NCBI GenBank assembly: GCA_021151685.1 | Contig: JAGKWS010000014.1 | Location: 1 to 64,000 of the forward strand | Source of the DNA: Chitinophagaceae bacterium | GTDB taxonomy: Bacteria; Bacteroidota; Bacteroidia; Chitinophagales; Chitinophagaceae | Reading direction: 5' to 3' | Length of the DNA: 64,000 nt | Part shown: piece after piece, positions 19,095 through 26,272 of the stretch | Layout of the letters: the number at the start of each line of letters is the position of its first letter | Numbering within the stretch: position 1 is the first letter of the stretch | Notes under the pieces: generated by a model | What the model was told of the DNA's origin: nothing | The model's database searches: none | Seen by the model: only the letters and a program-made list of their open reading frames with translations | Made by a program: the position numbers and the translations under genes

Positions 19095-19765
19095 GGAGTG
19101 GATAGGGTGTTTGATGCCCCGTTATGCCCCATTGGGGTAATGATTGTGGTGTTGGTTGGTAGGGTATTCGGTGCCCTGTTATGCCCTATTTGGGTAATGA
19201 ATGTGGTATGAGTGGGTAGTGTGTTTGATGCCCCGTTATGCCCTATTTGGGTAATGAATGTGGTATGAGTGGGTAGTGTGTTTGATGCCCCGTTATGCCC
19301 CATTTGGGTAATGATTGTGGCAGGAGTGGGTAGTGTGTTTGATGCCCCGTTGTGCCCTATTTGGGTAATGATTGTGGCAGGAGTGGGTAGTGTGTTTGAT
19401 GCCCCGTTGTGCCCCATATGGGTAATGACTGCGGTGTTGGCTGGTAGAGTATATGATGCCCCATTGTGCCCTGTTTGGGTAATGAATGTGGTGTTGGCTG
19501 GTAGAGTATACGATGCCCCATTGTACCCCGTATGGGTAATGAATGTGGTGTGAGTGGGTAGGGTATACGATGCCCCATTGTACCCCGTATGGGTAATGAT
19601 TGTAGCAGGAGTGGGCGGTGTATACGATGCCCCGTTGTGCCCTGTATGGGTAATGATTGTGGCAGGAGTGGGTAGGGTATACGATGCCCCATTGTACCCC
19701 ATTGGGGTAATGGAGAATGTGGAGCGTACAATTGTATTTGGGGTGATAGGTGCCATGGGGTAACT
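19095..19765. repeat. Tandem array of eleven 57-bp repeats plus a decayed end copy
   Basis: The landmark GGTAATG recurs exactly every 57 bp at 19136, 19193, 19250, 19307, 19364, 19421, 19478, 19535, 19592, 19649 and 19706, with a twelfth imperfect copy near 19759. Each unit contains GATGCCCC, then a CCC...GGG mini-palindrome, then GTAATGA. Because 57 is a multiple of three, several frames on both strands stay open and give spurious ORFs of up to 264 codons. Neighbouring units differ by scattered substitutions. There are no spacers, so it is not CRISPR. The flank 19766-20070 holds no gene. Confidence 0.92.
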
Positions 19766-20058
19766 GGTTTTTTGGGTGGAAATTGGCTGGGTATGTATTG
19801 GGGGGAGTACTCACTCAATGGTTGCCAATGATGTAGCCACAACAAAGATGCCCCAAACCAAGCAACCCGGCAACTGCCGGCACCATGATACACTTGCAGA
19901 CGGTCTATGAAAGGCTGTTTTCTGCTAATGATAAAAAGCCAAATGCAGTGTGGGCAAGGGTTTGGGGATGAAATGTCTCATTAATTTGGTTGCGTGCATC
20001 GTGGTGTTTTTAGGCATGGGGGGGCTCGAAGAGGACTCCCGGTGAAGGCAAAGTTTCA

Positions 20059-20066
20059 TAAATTTG
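20059..20066 (+). promoter_or_regulatory. Possible -7 box of the toxin-antitoxin operon
   Basis: TAAATTTG matches TAnnTTTG and ends 4 bp before the antitoxin ATG, which would make the message nearly leaderless. No convincing -33 element is seen, so this is tentative. Confidence 0.35.
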
Positions 20067-20070
20067 GTAG

Positions 20071-20304
20071 ATGCAAGTTCAGGTAGATATAGAGTTTGAT
20101 CAGTTGGTGAAAATTGTAAAAGGTTTGCCATCTGCTAAGTTGCGGCAACTAAAAGCTGAAATAGAGAAAACTACTGTAGATGAGGAGGGCACTACGGCTG
20201 ATTTGGAAAACTTGCTTTTGAAAGGCCCTACCGCCACAGAAAAACAACTACGCACCATTGAGAAGAACAGAAAAACTATCAACGAATGGCGAATAAAACA
20301 TTAG
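20071..20304 (+). CDS. Putative antitoxin of a PIN-type toxin-antitoxin pair
   Basis: A 77-aa charged, mostly helical protein. The start MQVQVDIEFDQLVKIVKGLP resembles the short antitoxin-like proteins that precede PIN toxins in Bacteroidota, and the C-terminal half (KNRKTINEWRIKH) is the probable toxin-contacting part. Assignment rests mainly on context: its last 19 bp overlap the start of a PIN-domain gene in another frame, the usual arrangement for such pairs. The partner toxin is truncated, so this antitoxin may now be unnecessary. Confidence 0.6.
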   Translation: MQVQVDIEFDQLVKIVKGLPSAKLRQLKAEIEKTTVDEEGTTADLENLLLKGPTATEKQLRTIEKNRKTINEWRIKH

Positions 20305-20444
20305 TGCTTGATACGTCTGTTCTGATCGATTACTATCGCAAAACTGATAAAGAGAATTCACTTTGGCTTAAATTGATTCGTCAGGGGTATTTCTTGCTAT
20401 ATCTTAGTGTTTGGCGTAGGCATAGCCTACGCCAAACTTTATGA
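20286..20444 (+). pseudogene. Truncated PIN-domain (VapC-like) toxin
   Basis: Translation from the ATG at 20286 gives LVLDTSVLIDYYRKT, the first acidic motif and first helix of PIN ribonucleases, followed by LWLKLIRQGYFLLYLSV. The palindromic repeat beginning at 20409 then replaces the rest, and the frame stops at 20442 after 52 codons. Intact PIN toxins have about 130 residues and three more acidic residues, all missing here. The gene is therefore a remnant broken by arrival of the repeat or island. It is too short for routine ORF calling. Confidence 0.7.
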
Positions 20445-20463
20445 TAAGCTACGGCTAACTGGG
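20409..20463. repeat. Palindromic repeat element, left copy
   Basis: Perfect 13-bp arms (GTTTGGCGTAGGC at 20409-20421, complement at 20425-20437) enclose a 3-nt loop. They are followed by a conserved tail TGATAAGCTACGGCTAACTGG. The same unit recurs at 24514-24569 with a paired base change in the arms. It interrupts the PIN toxin gene. Confidence 0.8.
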
Positions 20464-20519
20464 GAACAAAAGACTACTTTAAAGAACTTGAATCAGAATT
20501 TATTGAGGGAGATTTTTGA
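20448..20519 (+). pseudogene. C-terminal remnant of an unknown protein before the ATPase gene
   Basis: After the repeat one frame reads KDYFKELESEFIEGDF and stops at 20517-20519, 23 bp before the ATPase ATG. The composition looks protein-like and could be the tail of an upstream operon partner removed by the rearrangement, but with so few codons it may be chance. Confidence 0.3.
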
Positions 20520-20542
20520 TTAAAGAGGTAAATTTGAAAATT

Positions 20543-21781
20543 ATGGCTAAACTCAAGGTTAAATATGTAGGTCCAATAAAAGAGGGGTATAACTCCAATG
20601 ATGGGTTTATAGATTTCAAAGGAGTAACCGTTTTTATAGGTAATCAGGGCAGTGGAAAAAGTACTATTGCAAAGTTGTTTTCATGCCTAAGTTGGATTGA
20701 AAAAGCACTCGTGAGGGGTGACTTTACTGATAAATATGTAATGCAATACAAGCGGTTTAAAAAACATCTTGAATATCAGAATCTTGGGAACTACTTGAAT
20801 GACGATTCTATTATCGAATATATTGGCGATGCATATCATCTTACCTATTTGCGTGGACAATTTAATGTTGTTACGAACTTAGGTCAGGAGAATTTTAGTT
20901 TTCCTAAAATTATGTATGTTCCAGCAGAGCGAAATTTTGTCAGCTCCGTTGATCGACCTGACCTTATAAAGCGCCTGCCATTGCCTTTATACACCTTTAT
21001 GGATGAATACGAAGCAGCGAAAATGGAGCTGAAAGGTGTTGTACTACTACCCATTAATAATGTTGCCTTTGAATACAGAAAACAAAATAAAAGTTCGTGG
21101 CTTATTGGCCCTGACTATGAACTAGAGTTGTTAGAGGCGTCAAGTGGATTTCAGTCTCTCGTTCCCATGGTATTGGTTACTCGATACCTGTCGGAGGTAA
21201 TTAAAAACAAGAGCAGCGTCACAAGGAAGGATATTAACCGCGAAGAGGAGCAAAAAATAAGGAATGCAGTTGCTAAAGCAATTGAGGATAATAAAATTTC
21301 AGAAGACGTACTGAAGGTAGTGTTGGAACAATTATCGGCAAAATTCAAATATCAAAGTTTTATCAATATTGTTGAGGAGCCTGAACAAAATTTGTACCCT
21401 GAATCACAGAATAATATTCTTTTTGAACTTTTGAAGTTTAAGAACGAAAAGCCAGAGAATAAATTAATAATAACCACACATAGTCCGTATTTAATAAATG
21501 ATATTACTCTGTGTGTAGAGGCTTTCAATTTGTTACGTAAGATCGAGATAGCAAAAAAAGAAACAGAATTGAATTCAGAAGTAGGGAAGGTAGTCCCCTT
21601 AGATTCTGTTGTTGATCCAGATGATCTTGTAATCTACGAATTGTATGAAAAAGAGGGAAGTATAAAACTGTTGGGGAATTACAAAGGATTACCGTCGGAC
21701 GAAAACAAGCTAAATGTAGAGTTGGGAACTACAAACGATAGATTTTCCGAACTTTTTAAAATTGAAGATTTATGCCGGTAA
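20543..21781 (+). CDS. AAA (ABC/OLD-like, AAA_15/21 type) ATPase of a two-gene cassette
   Basis: The frame can be read from a TTG at 20516, but the ATG at 20543 (MAKLKVKYVGPIKEG) matches the usual first strand of this ATPase class, giving 412 aa. Motifs: Walker A GNQGSGKST (about residues 33-41), an ABC-like signature in EASSGFQSLVP, Walker B FINIVEEPEQNLYP, and the switch His in IITTHSPYL. Such ATPases sense or clamp DNA in defence systems such as PARIS, Septu, Gabija and AbiL. No TOPRIM domain follows, so the effector is probably the downstream protein, whose gene overlaps by 10 bp. Base composition is much more AT-rich than the flanking core genes, suggesting transfer. Confidence 0.85.
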   Translation: MAKLKVKYVGPIKEGYNSNDGFIDFKGVTVFIGNQGSGKSTIAKLFSCLSWIEKALVRGDFTDKYVMQYKRFKKHLEYQNLGNYLNDDSIIEYIGDAYHLTYLRGQFNVVTNLGQENFSFPKIMYVPAERNFVSSVDRPDLIKRLPLPLYTFMDEYEAAKMELKGVVLLPINNVAFEYRKQNKSSWLIGPDYELELLEASSGFQSLVPMVLVTRYLSEVIKNKSSVTRKDINREEEQKIRNAVAKAIEDNKISEDVLKVVLEQLSAKFKYQSFINIVEEPEQNLYPESQNNILFELLKFKNEKPENKLIITTHSPYLINDITLCVEAFNLLRKIEIAKKETELNSEVGKVVPLDSVVDPDDLVIYELYEKEGSIKLLGNYKGLPSDENKLNVELGTTNDRFSELFKIEDLCR

Positions 21782-22389
21782 ACTTCTTTAATCCGTCATG
21801 TGAAAATGCAAACGGTATGTGTCTTCAATTGAATCATTCTTGTCTTATAGATTTTAATTGGGCTGCGTTTGGTGTAAGTGATGCAAATTCAAATGCAAGA
21901 GTACCTGCACAGTTAGTGCCTCAAGGGGTGCCAAATGATTTCGAAATACAAAATAATGGCAGGACAATTCAATTCAAAGCTGTAGATTACTGTATTGATA
22001 TATTCAGAACAGGCAATTATGATTTGGATGATGATAACAGAGACCCAGCACAGTTTTCTTCCGACAATGTTCGCATTCCCGGCGTTCCAAATGAATTGAT
22101 TAAAAGATGCGAGGGCTTTTTTGTATATGAAAATAACATCCTTTTCTTTGAAATAAAGACAGGGCTTTCAGGGTCTTGGTTGAAAGATGCTCGAGAAAAA
22201 TTTGAGGAAACGATCCTCAGTTTTAGACAATACCATTCACACCTTAATCTAAATGTCTTGCCGCCGATCATAGCCAACAAAAACTACCCACCAATTAGAG
22301 TCCACCAAAACGAAGGAGTGCAACAACGTATTTTGAGAGACAAAATTCAATTGCAATTTATTTTGCAACCATTCTTAAATATCCCGTGA
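21772..22389 (+). CDS. Unknown protein with E-I-K nuclease-like motif, ATPase partner
   Basis: A 205-aa protein I cannot place in a family. Its N-terminus is Cys- and Asn-rich (FFNPSCENANGMCLQLNHSC). In the middle, RCEGFFVYENNILFFEIKTG shows two hydrophobic strands ending in E-I-K, the hallmark arrangement of PD-(D/E)xK nucleases, followed by the helix WLKDAREKFEETILSF. A candidate first acidic residue is D105 or E120. It overlaps the ATPase gene by 10 bp in another frame, so the two are co-translated. A sensor-ATPase plus nuclease-effector pair is the simplest reading, as inference. The gene is AT-rich like its partner. Confidence 0.7.
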   Translation: MPVNFFNPSCENANGMCLQLNHSCLIDFNWAAFGVSDANSNARVPAQLVPQGVPNDFEIQNNGRTIQFKAVDYCIDIFRTGNYDLDDDNRDPAQFSSDNVRIPGVPNELIKRCEGFFVYENNILFFEIKTGLSGSWLKDAREKFEETILSFRQYHSHLNLNVLPPIIANKNYPPIRVHQNEGVQQRILRDKIQLQFILQPFLNIP

Positions 22390-22630
22390 TATGGCCTTTA
22401 ACGAGGGGGGCTTTCCGTCTCCGCCGTGTCTCTCGCAGAGGACGTGACGGCAATCAGGTGGTGAATTCTGCGACTAAGCAAGTTGATGAGCGCATACAAC
22501 CACTGTACATATTTGATAATAAGGGTGTTATGAAATGGTTGTACAGAAAGAATACCAACAGAGGCAGAAATACCCATGTACCTGGCATGCTAAAGAACAC
22601 CAACATCTACAGAATGTAAGCCCTACTTTA

Positions 22631-22984
22631 CTACTTCCTTGCCTCTATTAAAGCTCTTAGTTTCTTTTCATTTGCATCGCCCCATTGTCCTATAGCCAAT
22701 ATGACAGGAATAAGGCTTTTGCCGAAGTCGGTCAGGTAGTATTCCACTTTAGGTGGTACTACCGGATAGATGATTTTGGAAATCAGCTCATGATCTTCAA
22801 GTTCTTTCAGTTGGATGTTTAGCACCCTTCTCGAAGCATCAGGTATCTTCCGTTGCAGTTCGCTTGGGCGTTTATGGCCCTGATCTATGAACCATAGTAA
22901 TCGGATTTTCCATTTGCCGTACAATACCTCGCTCACCAAATCGAGCCCACAATTCAGGTTCAACGGTATCTTCCTTTCTTTCAT
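22631..22984 (-). CDS. HxlR-family winged-helix transcriptional regulator
   Basis: A 117-aa regulator with the HxlR layout: CGLDLVSEVLYGKWKIRLLWFI (first helix with the family Cys), the recognition region RKIPDASRRVLNIQLKELEDHELI, and the wing YPVVPPKVEYYLTDFGKSL. HxlR proteins often sense reactive electrophiles or quinones through that Cys (here C12). It is divergent from the oxidoreductase gene at 23124, the usual arrangement when the regulator controls its neighbour. The 139-bp gap contains a 7-bp inverted repeat (TTTTGCT at about 23089, AGCAAAA at about 23109) as a possible operator. Confidence 0.93.
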   Translation of the reverse strand: MKERKIPLNLNCGLDLVSEVLYGKWKIRLLWFIDQGHKRPSELQRKIPDASRRVLNIQLKELEDHELISKIIYPVVPPKVEYYLTDFGKSLIPVILAIGQWGDANEKKLRALIEARK

Positions 22985-23123
22985 GGCACGAAATTACCCC
23001 AATAGACCATATTGCTCAATAGGGGATAAAATTATCGGTATGCCATTCGGTTTTCCGTACTTGTATCAAGGGATGGTACGTCTCAATTTTGCTCATAGAA
23101 ATTCAAAAGCAAAAAGGTAAAAA

Positions 23124-23909
23124 ATGGGAAGAGAATTTAGTAGTGAATTAAAGGGCAAAATTGCTCTGGTAACGGGTGGCACTAAAGGTGCCGGAAGGGC
23201 CATTGCAGAAAGGCTGTTGCATGCGGGCGCAACGGTAGTTATTACAGCAAGAAATGCGCCGGAAGCCGATACCGGGATGCATTTCATTCCTGCCGACCTA
23301 AGCAAGGCCGAAGGAGCAAAAAAAGTGGTCGGCGAAGTTTTAACGACTTATGGACGGTTAGACATTCTTGTGAACAACCTTGGTTCTTCAGCAACACCGG
23401 CTGGTGGCTTTGCTGCATTAACTGACGAAGACTGGGAAACGACATTGCAAGCAAATCTGCTTGCTCCTGTCCGACTTGATAGAGGATTTTTACCTCAAAT
23501 GATAGAACGGAAAAGCGGAGTTATCATTCACATTGCTTCTATTCAAGGTAAACTGCCTTTGTATGACTCGACATTGCCGTATGCTGCCGCAAAGGCGGGA
23601 CTGAGAAATTACAGCAAAAGTTTGTCGAATGAGGTTGCGCCAAAAGGTGTACGCGTGCTCACTGTTTCGCCGGGGTGGATAAATACAACAGCGTCTATTG
23701 ACTGGCTGGGCGAGATTGCAAGAAACGCCAATAGTACCATACAAGAAGCACGGCAAAGTGTGATGGATGCATTGGGTGGCATCCCAATCGGAAGACCTGC
23801 GGAGCCAGAAGAAGTGGCTGATTTGGTAGGCTTTTTGGTTTCACCAAGAGCTGGCTATCTCACAGGAACAGAATTTGTAATTGACGGCGGTACAGTACCA
23901 ACCATTTAA
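23124..23909 (+). CDS. SDR family oxidoreductase
   Basis: A 261-aa short-chain dehydrogenase/reductase. Visible motifs are the cofactor loop TGGTKGAG (about residues 18-25), NNLGS in place of NNAG, the catalytic Ser in HIASIQG and the Y-x-x-x-K pair in LPYAAAKAG. The end GYLTGTEFVIDGGTVPT is typical of the family. The Arg in ITARNAPEAD after strand 2 suggests NADP(H) preference. The substrate is unknown. It is divergent from the HxlR regulator and 21 bp upstream of a SnoaL/NTF2-like gene, a common accessory trio for detoxifying small molecules. Confidence 0.93.
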   Translation: MGREFSSELKGKIALVTGGTKGAGRAIAERLLHAGATVVITARNAPEADTGMHFIPADLSKAEGAKKVVGEVLTTYGRLDILVNNLGSSATPAGGFAALTDEDWETTLQANLLAPVRLDRGFLPQMIERKSGVIIHIASIQGKLPLYDSTLPYAAAKAGLRNYSKSLSNEVAPKGVRVLTVSPGWINTTASIDWLGEIARNANSTIQEARQSVMDALGGIPIGRPAEPEEVADLVGFLVSPRAGYLTGTEFVIDGGTVPTI

Positions 23910-23930
23910 TACAACAAAAAATCAAAAAGA

Positions 23931-24254
23931 ATGAACTTACCAAAGGTTATCTCAGAGTTAGTAAAAGCACAAAATGAATTTGATAGCTCGGCTTATGCCA
24001 ATTGTTTTACCGAAAAAGCTATTGTGCATGATGAAGGCAAAGTGCATACCGGAAGAACCGAAATAGAACATTGGATAGCTGAAAGCAACGAGAAGTATCG
24101 TTCAACTATGAAGCCGCTCGATTATAAGCAAAATGGTACGTCCGGGGTTTTGTCTGCCGAGGTATCAGGAACTTTTCCGGGAAGTCCACTTATTCTTAAA
24201 TTTAATTTTGAGATACATGATGAACTTATTCAGTCATTGAAAGTAACAGGTTAA
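23931..24254 (+). CDS. NTF2-like (SnoaL-type) small protein
   Basis: A 107-aa protein with the NTF2-like pattern: N-terminal helices (VISELVKAQNEFDSSAYANCFTEKAIVHDEG) followed by HTGRTEIEHWI and four beta strands ending SFEIHDELIQSLKVTG-like. Proteins of this fold bind or isomerise small hydrophobic ligands; many are accessory proteins without known activity. It follows the SDR gene by 21 bp and probably shares its transcript and HxlR control. Confidence 0.85.
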   Translation: MNLPKVISELVKAQNEFDSSAYANCFTEKAIVHDEGKVHTGRTEIEHWIAESNEKYRSTMKPLDYKQNGTSGVLSAEVSGTFPGSPLILKFNFEIHDELIQSLKVTG

Positions 24255-24376
24255 GACTGTGAGAGATTCCATAAGAGCATGATGAGTTATTCTGCCATTG
24301 TTGGTCTTCTTCAATACAACCACTCGAGTTGGGCAGATTTTATGGGATATAGGGTAAATGTAGTGCCTAATATGAT

Positions 24377-24542
24377 GCCAGCACATGGGCCAATGCTCGT
24401 GTGCTGGCTATTGGTGGGGAAAACCAATAGCGGGGAACAGACGGAAACAGGAAAGGGCTTGTGCCCATTGCACAAGACTGACAAGGTATAGCCGGACGGA
24501 ATCCGGCTACCACGTTTGGCGTAAGCTATGCTTACGCCAAAC
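24377..24542. other. Non-coding patch with five consecutive hairpins
   Basis: Within the gene-free gap 24255-24640 lie five perfect inverted repeats in a row: GCCAGCACA 24377-24385 / 24400-24408; CTATTGGT 24408-24415 / 24423-24430; CTTGTGC 24458-24464 / 24470-24476; TAGCCGGA 24489-24496 / 24502-24509; and the 13-bp palindrome 24514-24526 / 24530-24542. Loops are 3-14 nt. Short ORFs on both strands here are unconvincing. It could be a structured RNA, a terminator cluster or a nest of palindromic elements. Confidence 0.7.
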
Positions 24543-24569
24543 ATTTCTGATAAGCTACGGCCAACTGGG
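24514..24569. repeat. Palindromic repeat element, right copy
   Basis: Arms GTTTGGCGTAAGC (24514-24526) and complement (24530-24542), 3-nt loop, then tail TGATAAGCTACGGCCAACTGG. Compared with the left copy at 20409 the eleventh arm base changed from G to A and its partner from C to T, keeping the pair. Confidence 0.8.
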
Positions 24570-24579
24570 CATGCCAAAG

Positions 24580-24612
24580 CCAAACATTTATGATAAGTCA
24601 CGGCCAATTGGG
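24580..24612. repeat. Third, partial copy of the palindromic repeat tail
   Basis: CCAAACATTTATGATAAG followed by TCACGGCCAATTGGG matches the tail of the two complete copies but lacks the palindromic arms. It lies 10 bp after the right copy and 29 bp before the stop of the 543-aa gene. Confidence 0.6.
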
Positions 24613-24640
24613 ACTCCTCATATACAAAAGATTGATTTGC

Positions 24641-26272
24641 TTATTGCAGATTTTTGAATTTGTAATATCCGTTCAAATCCTCAATCCGTTCATACGGCCA
24701 TTTTGCAATCTTAACAGAGTTTATGTATTCAAAAAAAGTATTAAATGCTGGTTTGTACTCACTATTCAAGATTTTTTGTAATCTTATATTAAACATTGCT
24801 AATGTAATTGAAAAGGAAAACACTTCTCCTGTCGCTAATGGGTCCCATATTTCGTTATGGCGTTCTGATGTGTGTATGTATGGAATAATTACAGAATCGC
24901 AAACAGTTTTTATCAATGATTGAAACTTTTTTATTCTAGTATTGTCTAGTTCCTCTATTTGCGTAATACTTGTTAGTACCATCAAAATAAATTCCGTAAA
25001 GTTTGTTGCATGTTTTGTAGCTGCAAAACCTCCATAAAAAAATGGTTTTACATCAAACATTATATCTTTAAATTGTTTTACCTGATTTTCATTACAATCC
25101 ATTAGTAATAATAGGATGTATGGAAATGTGTTGATGTATTCTTCTTTGCCGTAACTATGAGAATTGAAAATATCACTATTTGAATCAGCCAATGCTTTTT
25201 TTGTCTCCGTTGTAACTTTTTCTAGACTATCTAGCAGTCTTATTCGCATTAAGTCGTAAACGTCATTTGGTATGGTTTCGTGACCGTATGTTCTTACCCA
25301 ACCATAGAATGCGATTAGCCCAAGAGGAAAACTTATTGAGTTTTGCCAAGCATAATGCGTAGACTTGTTCATTACTTGAGGGAACATAGCTCGCATTCCA
25401 TCTTTTAGTTTTTTATGTACAGCATGATTGCTGTTTTGGTATTTTATTCCGTATAAGAAGAGAAAAATGTAGCTTCCGATCTCTGGCCAATGTTTAATAA
25501 AAAGAATTTCCATGATGTCATTGTCTAACCACTTAGGTGGTGATACGTCGGGAAGGGTGTCATTAAGTAATGTTGCTGAAATAAATGAAGCCTCGCACTG
25601 AGAAGATGTGATTTTGCTAACCAAAAAATCTTTATCAGAGACGATATTAAAATTGAACCATCCTTTTATGATAGACCTGAGAATTGGCTTCATTTTAATT
25701 AAATACTGATAGTCAACATCTAGAGTAGTATCATCTTGAATAAGGCGTATTGAGGAAATGACTGGGTCATTATTGTTATGAAAATATTGTGCAGAATGAA
25801 AGGCCATAAGCCAGTTTTCTACAGAGGTGACATTTTCTAATCGAGGGTCGTTTAGATTTACATAATATTCTCTATTCAGAGAGTCTATTAAAAGCTCATA
25901 CACCTTTTCACAACGAGTGTCTATAGCTGCCTTATAGATCAAGAGGATATGTCTATTAAAGTCTTCATTCGTACTCAAAGAATGGAATATTACAAATAGA
26001 TTTGCGAGTGCGACTATGTCATTTTTTGTTTCTACCAGTAGTGCTTCAAATATTAGTCTAAATTCCTCTTGATTTACTTTGCCCAAATTTAAATATGCTA
26101 ATCGATTTTTAAAGATTGTTTGATTACCTCTGTTTTCAAAACGACTGACATTAAAGCCTGAGACTGCATCAAACTCTTTTGGCAAGTCATAAACAATAGA
26201 CCAGTTTATTTCACCTATACATATTGATATTTTTAATATTTTGAATATTTTTTCGTTAAATAGTAGATTCAT
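24641..26272 (-). CDS. Large helical protein of unknown function, second gene of a two-gene cassette
   Basis: A 543-aa protein I do not recognise. It is leucine- and isoleucine-rich with many predicted helices and no signal peptide, for example ALLVETKNDIVALANLFVIFHSL and FKDIMFDVKPFFYGGFAATKHATNF. No nucleotide-binding or nuclease motif is evident, so a scaffold or sensor role is possible. Its start overlaps the upstream 554-aa gene by 17 bp, so the pair is translated together. It is AT-rich relative to flanking core genes, and its 3' end abuts the palindromic repeat cluster, consistent with horizontal acquisition. Confidence 0.75.
   Translation of the reverse strand: MNLLFNEKIFKILKISICIGEINWSIVYDLPKEFDAVSGFNVSRFENRGNQTIFKNRLAYLNLGKVNQEEFRLIFEALLVETKNDIVALANLFVIFHSLSTNEDFNRHILLIYKAAIDTRCEKVYELLIDSLNREYYVNLNDPRLENVTSVENWLMAFHSAQYFHNNNDPVISSIRLIQDDTTLDVDYQYLIKMKPILRSIIKGWFNFNIVSDKDFLVSKITSSQCEASFISATLLNDTLPDVSPPKWLDNDIMEILFIKHWPEIGSYIFLFLYGIKYQNSNHAVHKKLKDGMRAMFPQVMNKSTHYAWQNSISFPLGLIAFYGWVRTYGHETIPNDVYDLMRIRLLDSLEKVTTETKKALADSNSDIFNSHSYGKEEYINTFPYILLLLMDCNENQVKQFKDIMFDVKPFFYGGFAATKHATNFTEFILMVLTSITQIEELDNTRIKKFQSLIKTVCDSVIIPYIHTSERHNEIWDPLATGEVFSFSITLAMFNIRLQKILNSEYKPAFNTFFEYINSVKIAKWPYERIEDLNGYYKFKNLQ

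Noticed and set aside
19095..19765. CRISPR array
   Set aside because: Units are contiguous 57-bp direct repeats without unique spacers, and no cas gene is present.
18962..19893. Overlapping minus-strand frames of 264, 173 and 178 codons with 19-residue repeats
   Set aside because: All three frames of one strand, and frames of the other, are open because the repeat unit is 57 bp. That is expected of a non-coding minisatellite and not of a repeat protein.
22386..22619. 77-codon plus-strand frame after the ATPase cassette
   Set aside because: GTG start overlapping the previous stop, Arg-rich early part and no family resemblance. It may be a decayed fragment, but coding cannot be supported.
20409..24569. 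Composite transposon or integron attC cassette bounded by the palindromes
   Set aside because: No transposase or integrase is encoded between or beside the copies, the arms do not follow the attC core consensus (GTTRRRY), and no target duplication is visible. The repeats are kept only as a dispersed element.
24279..24657. Short frames on both strands in the hairpin patch
   Set aside because: They overlap one another and cross the palindromes. Composition follows the inverted repeats and shows no protein features.
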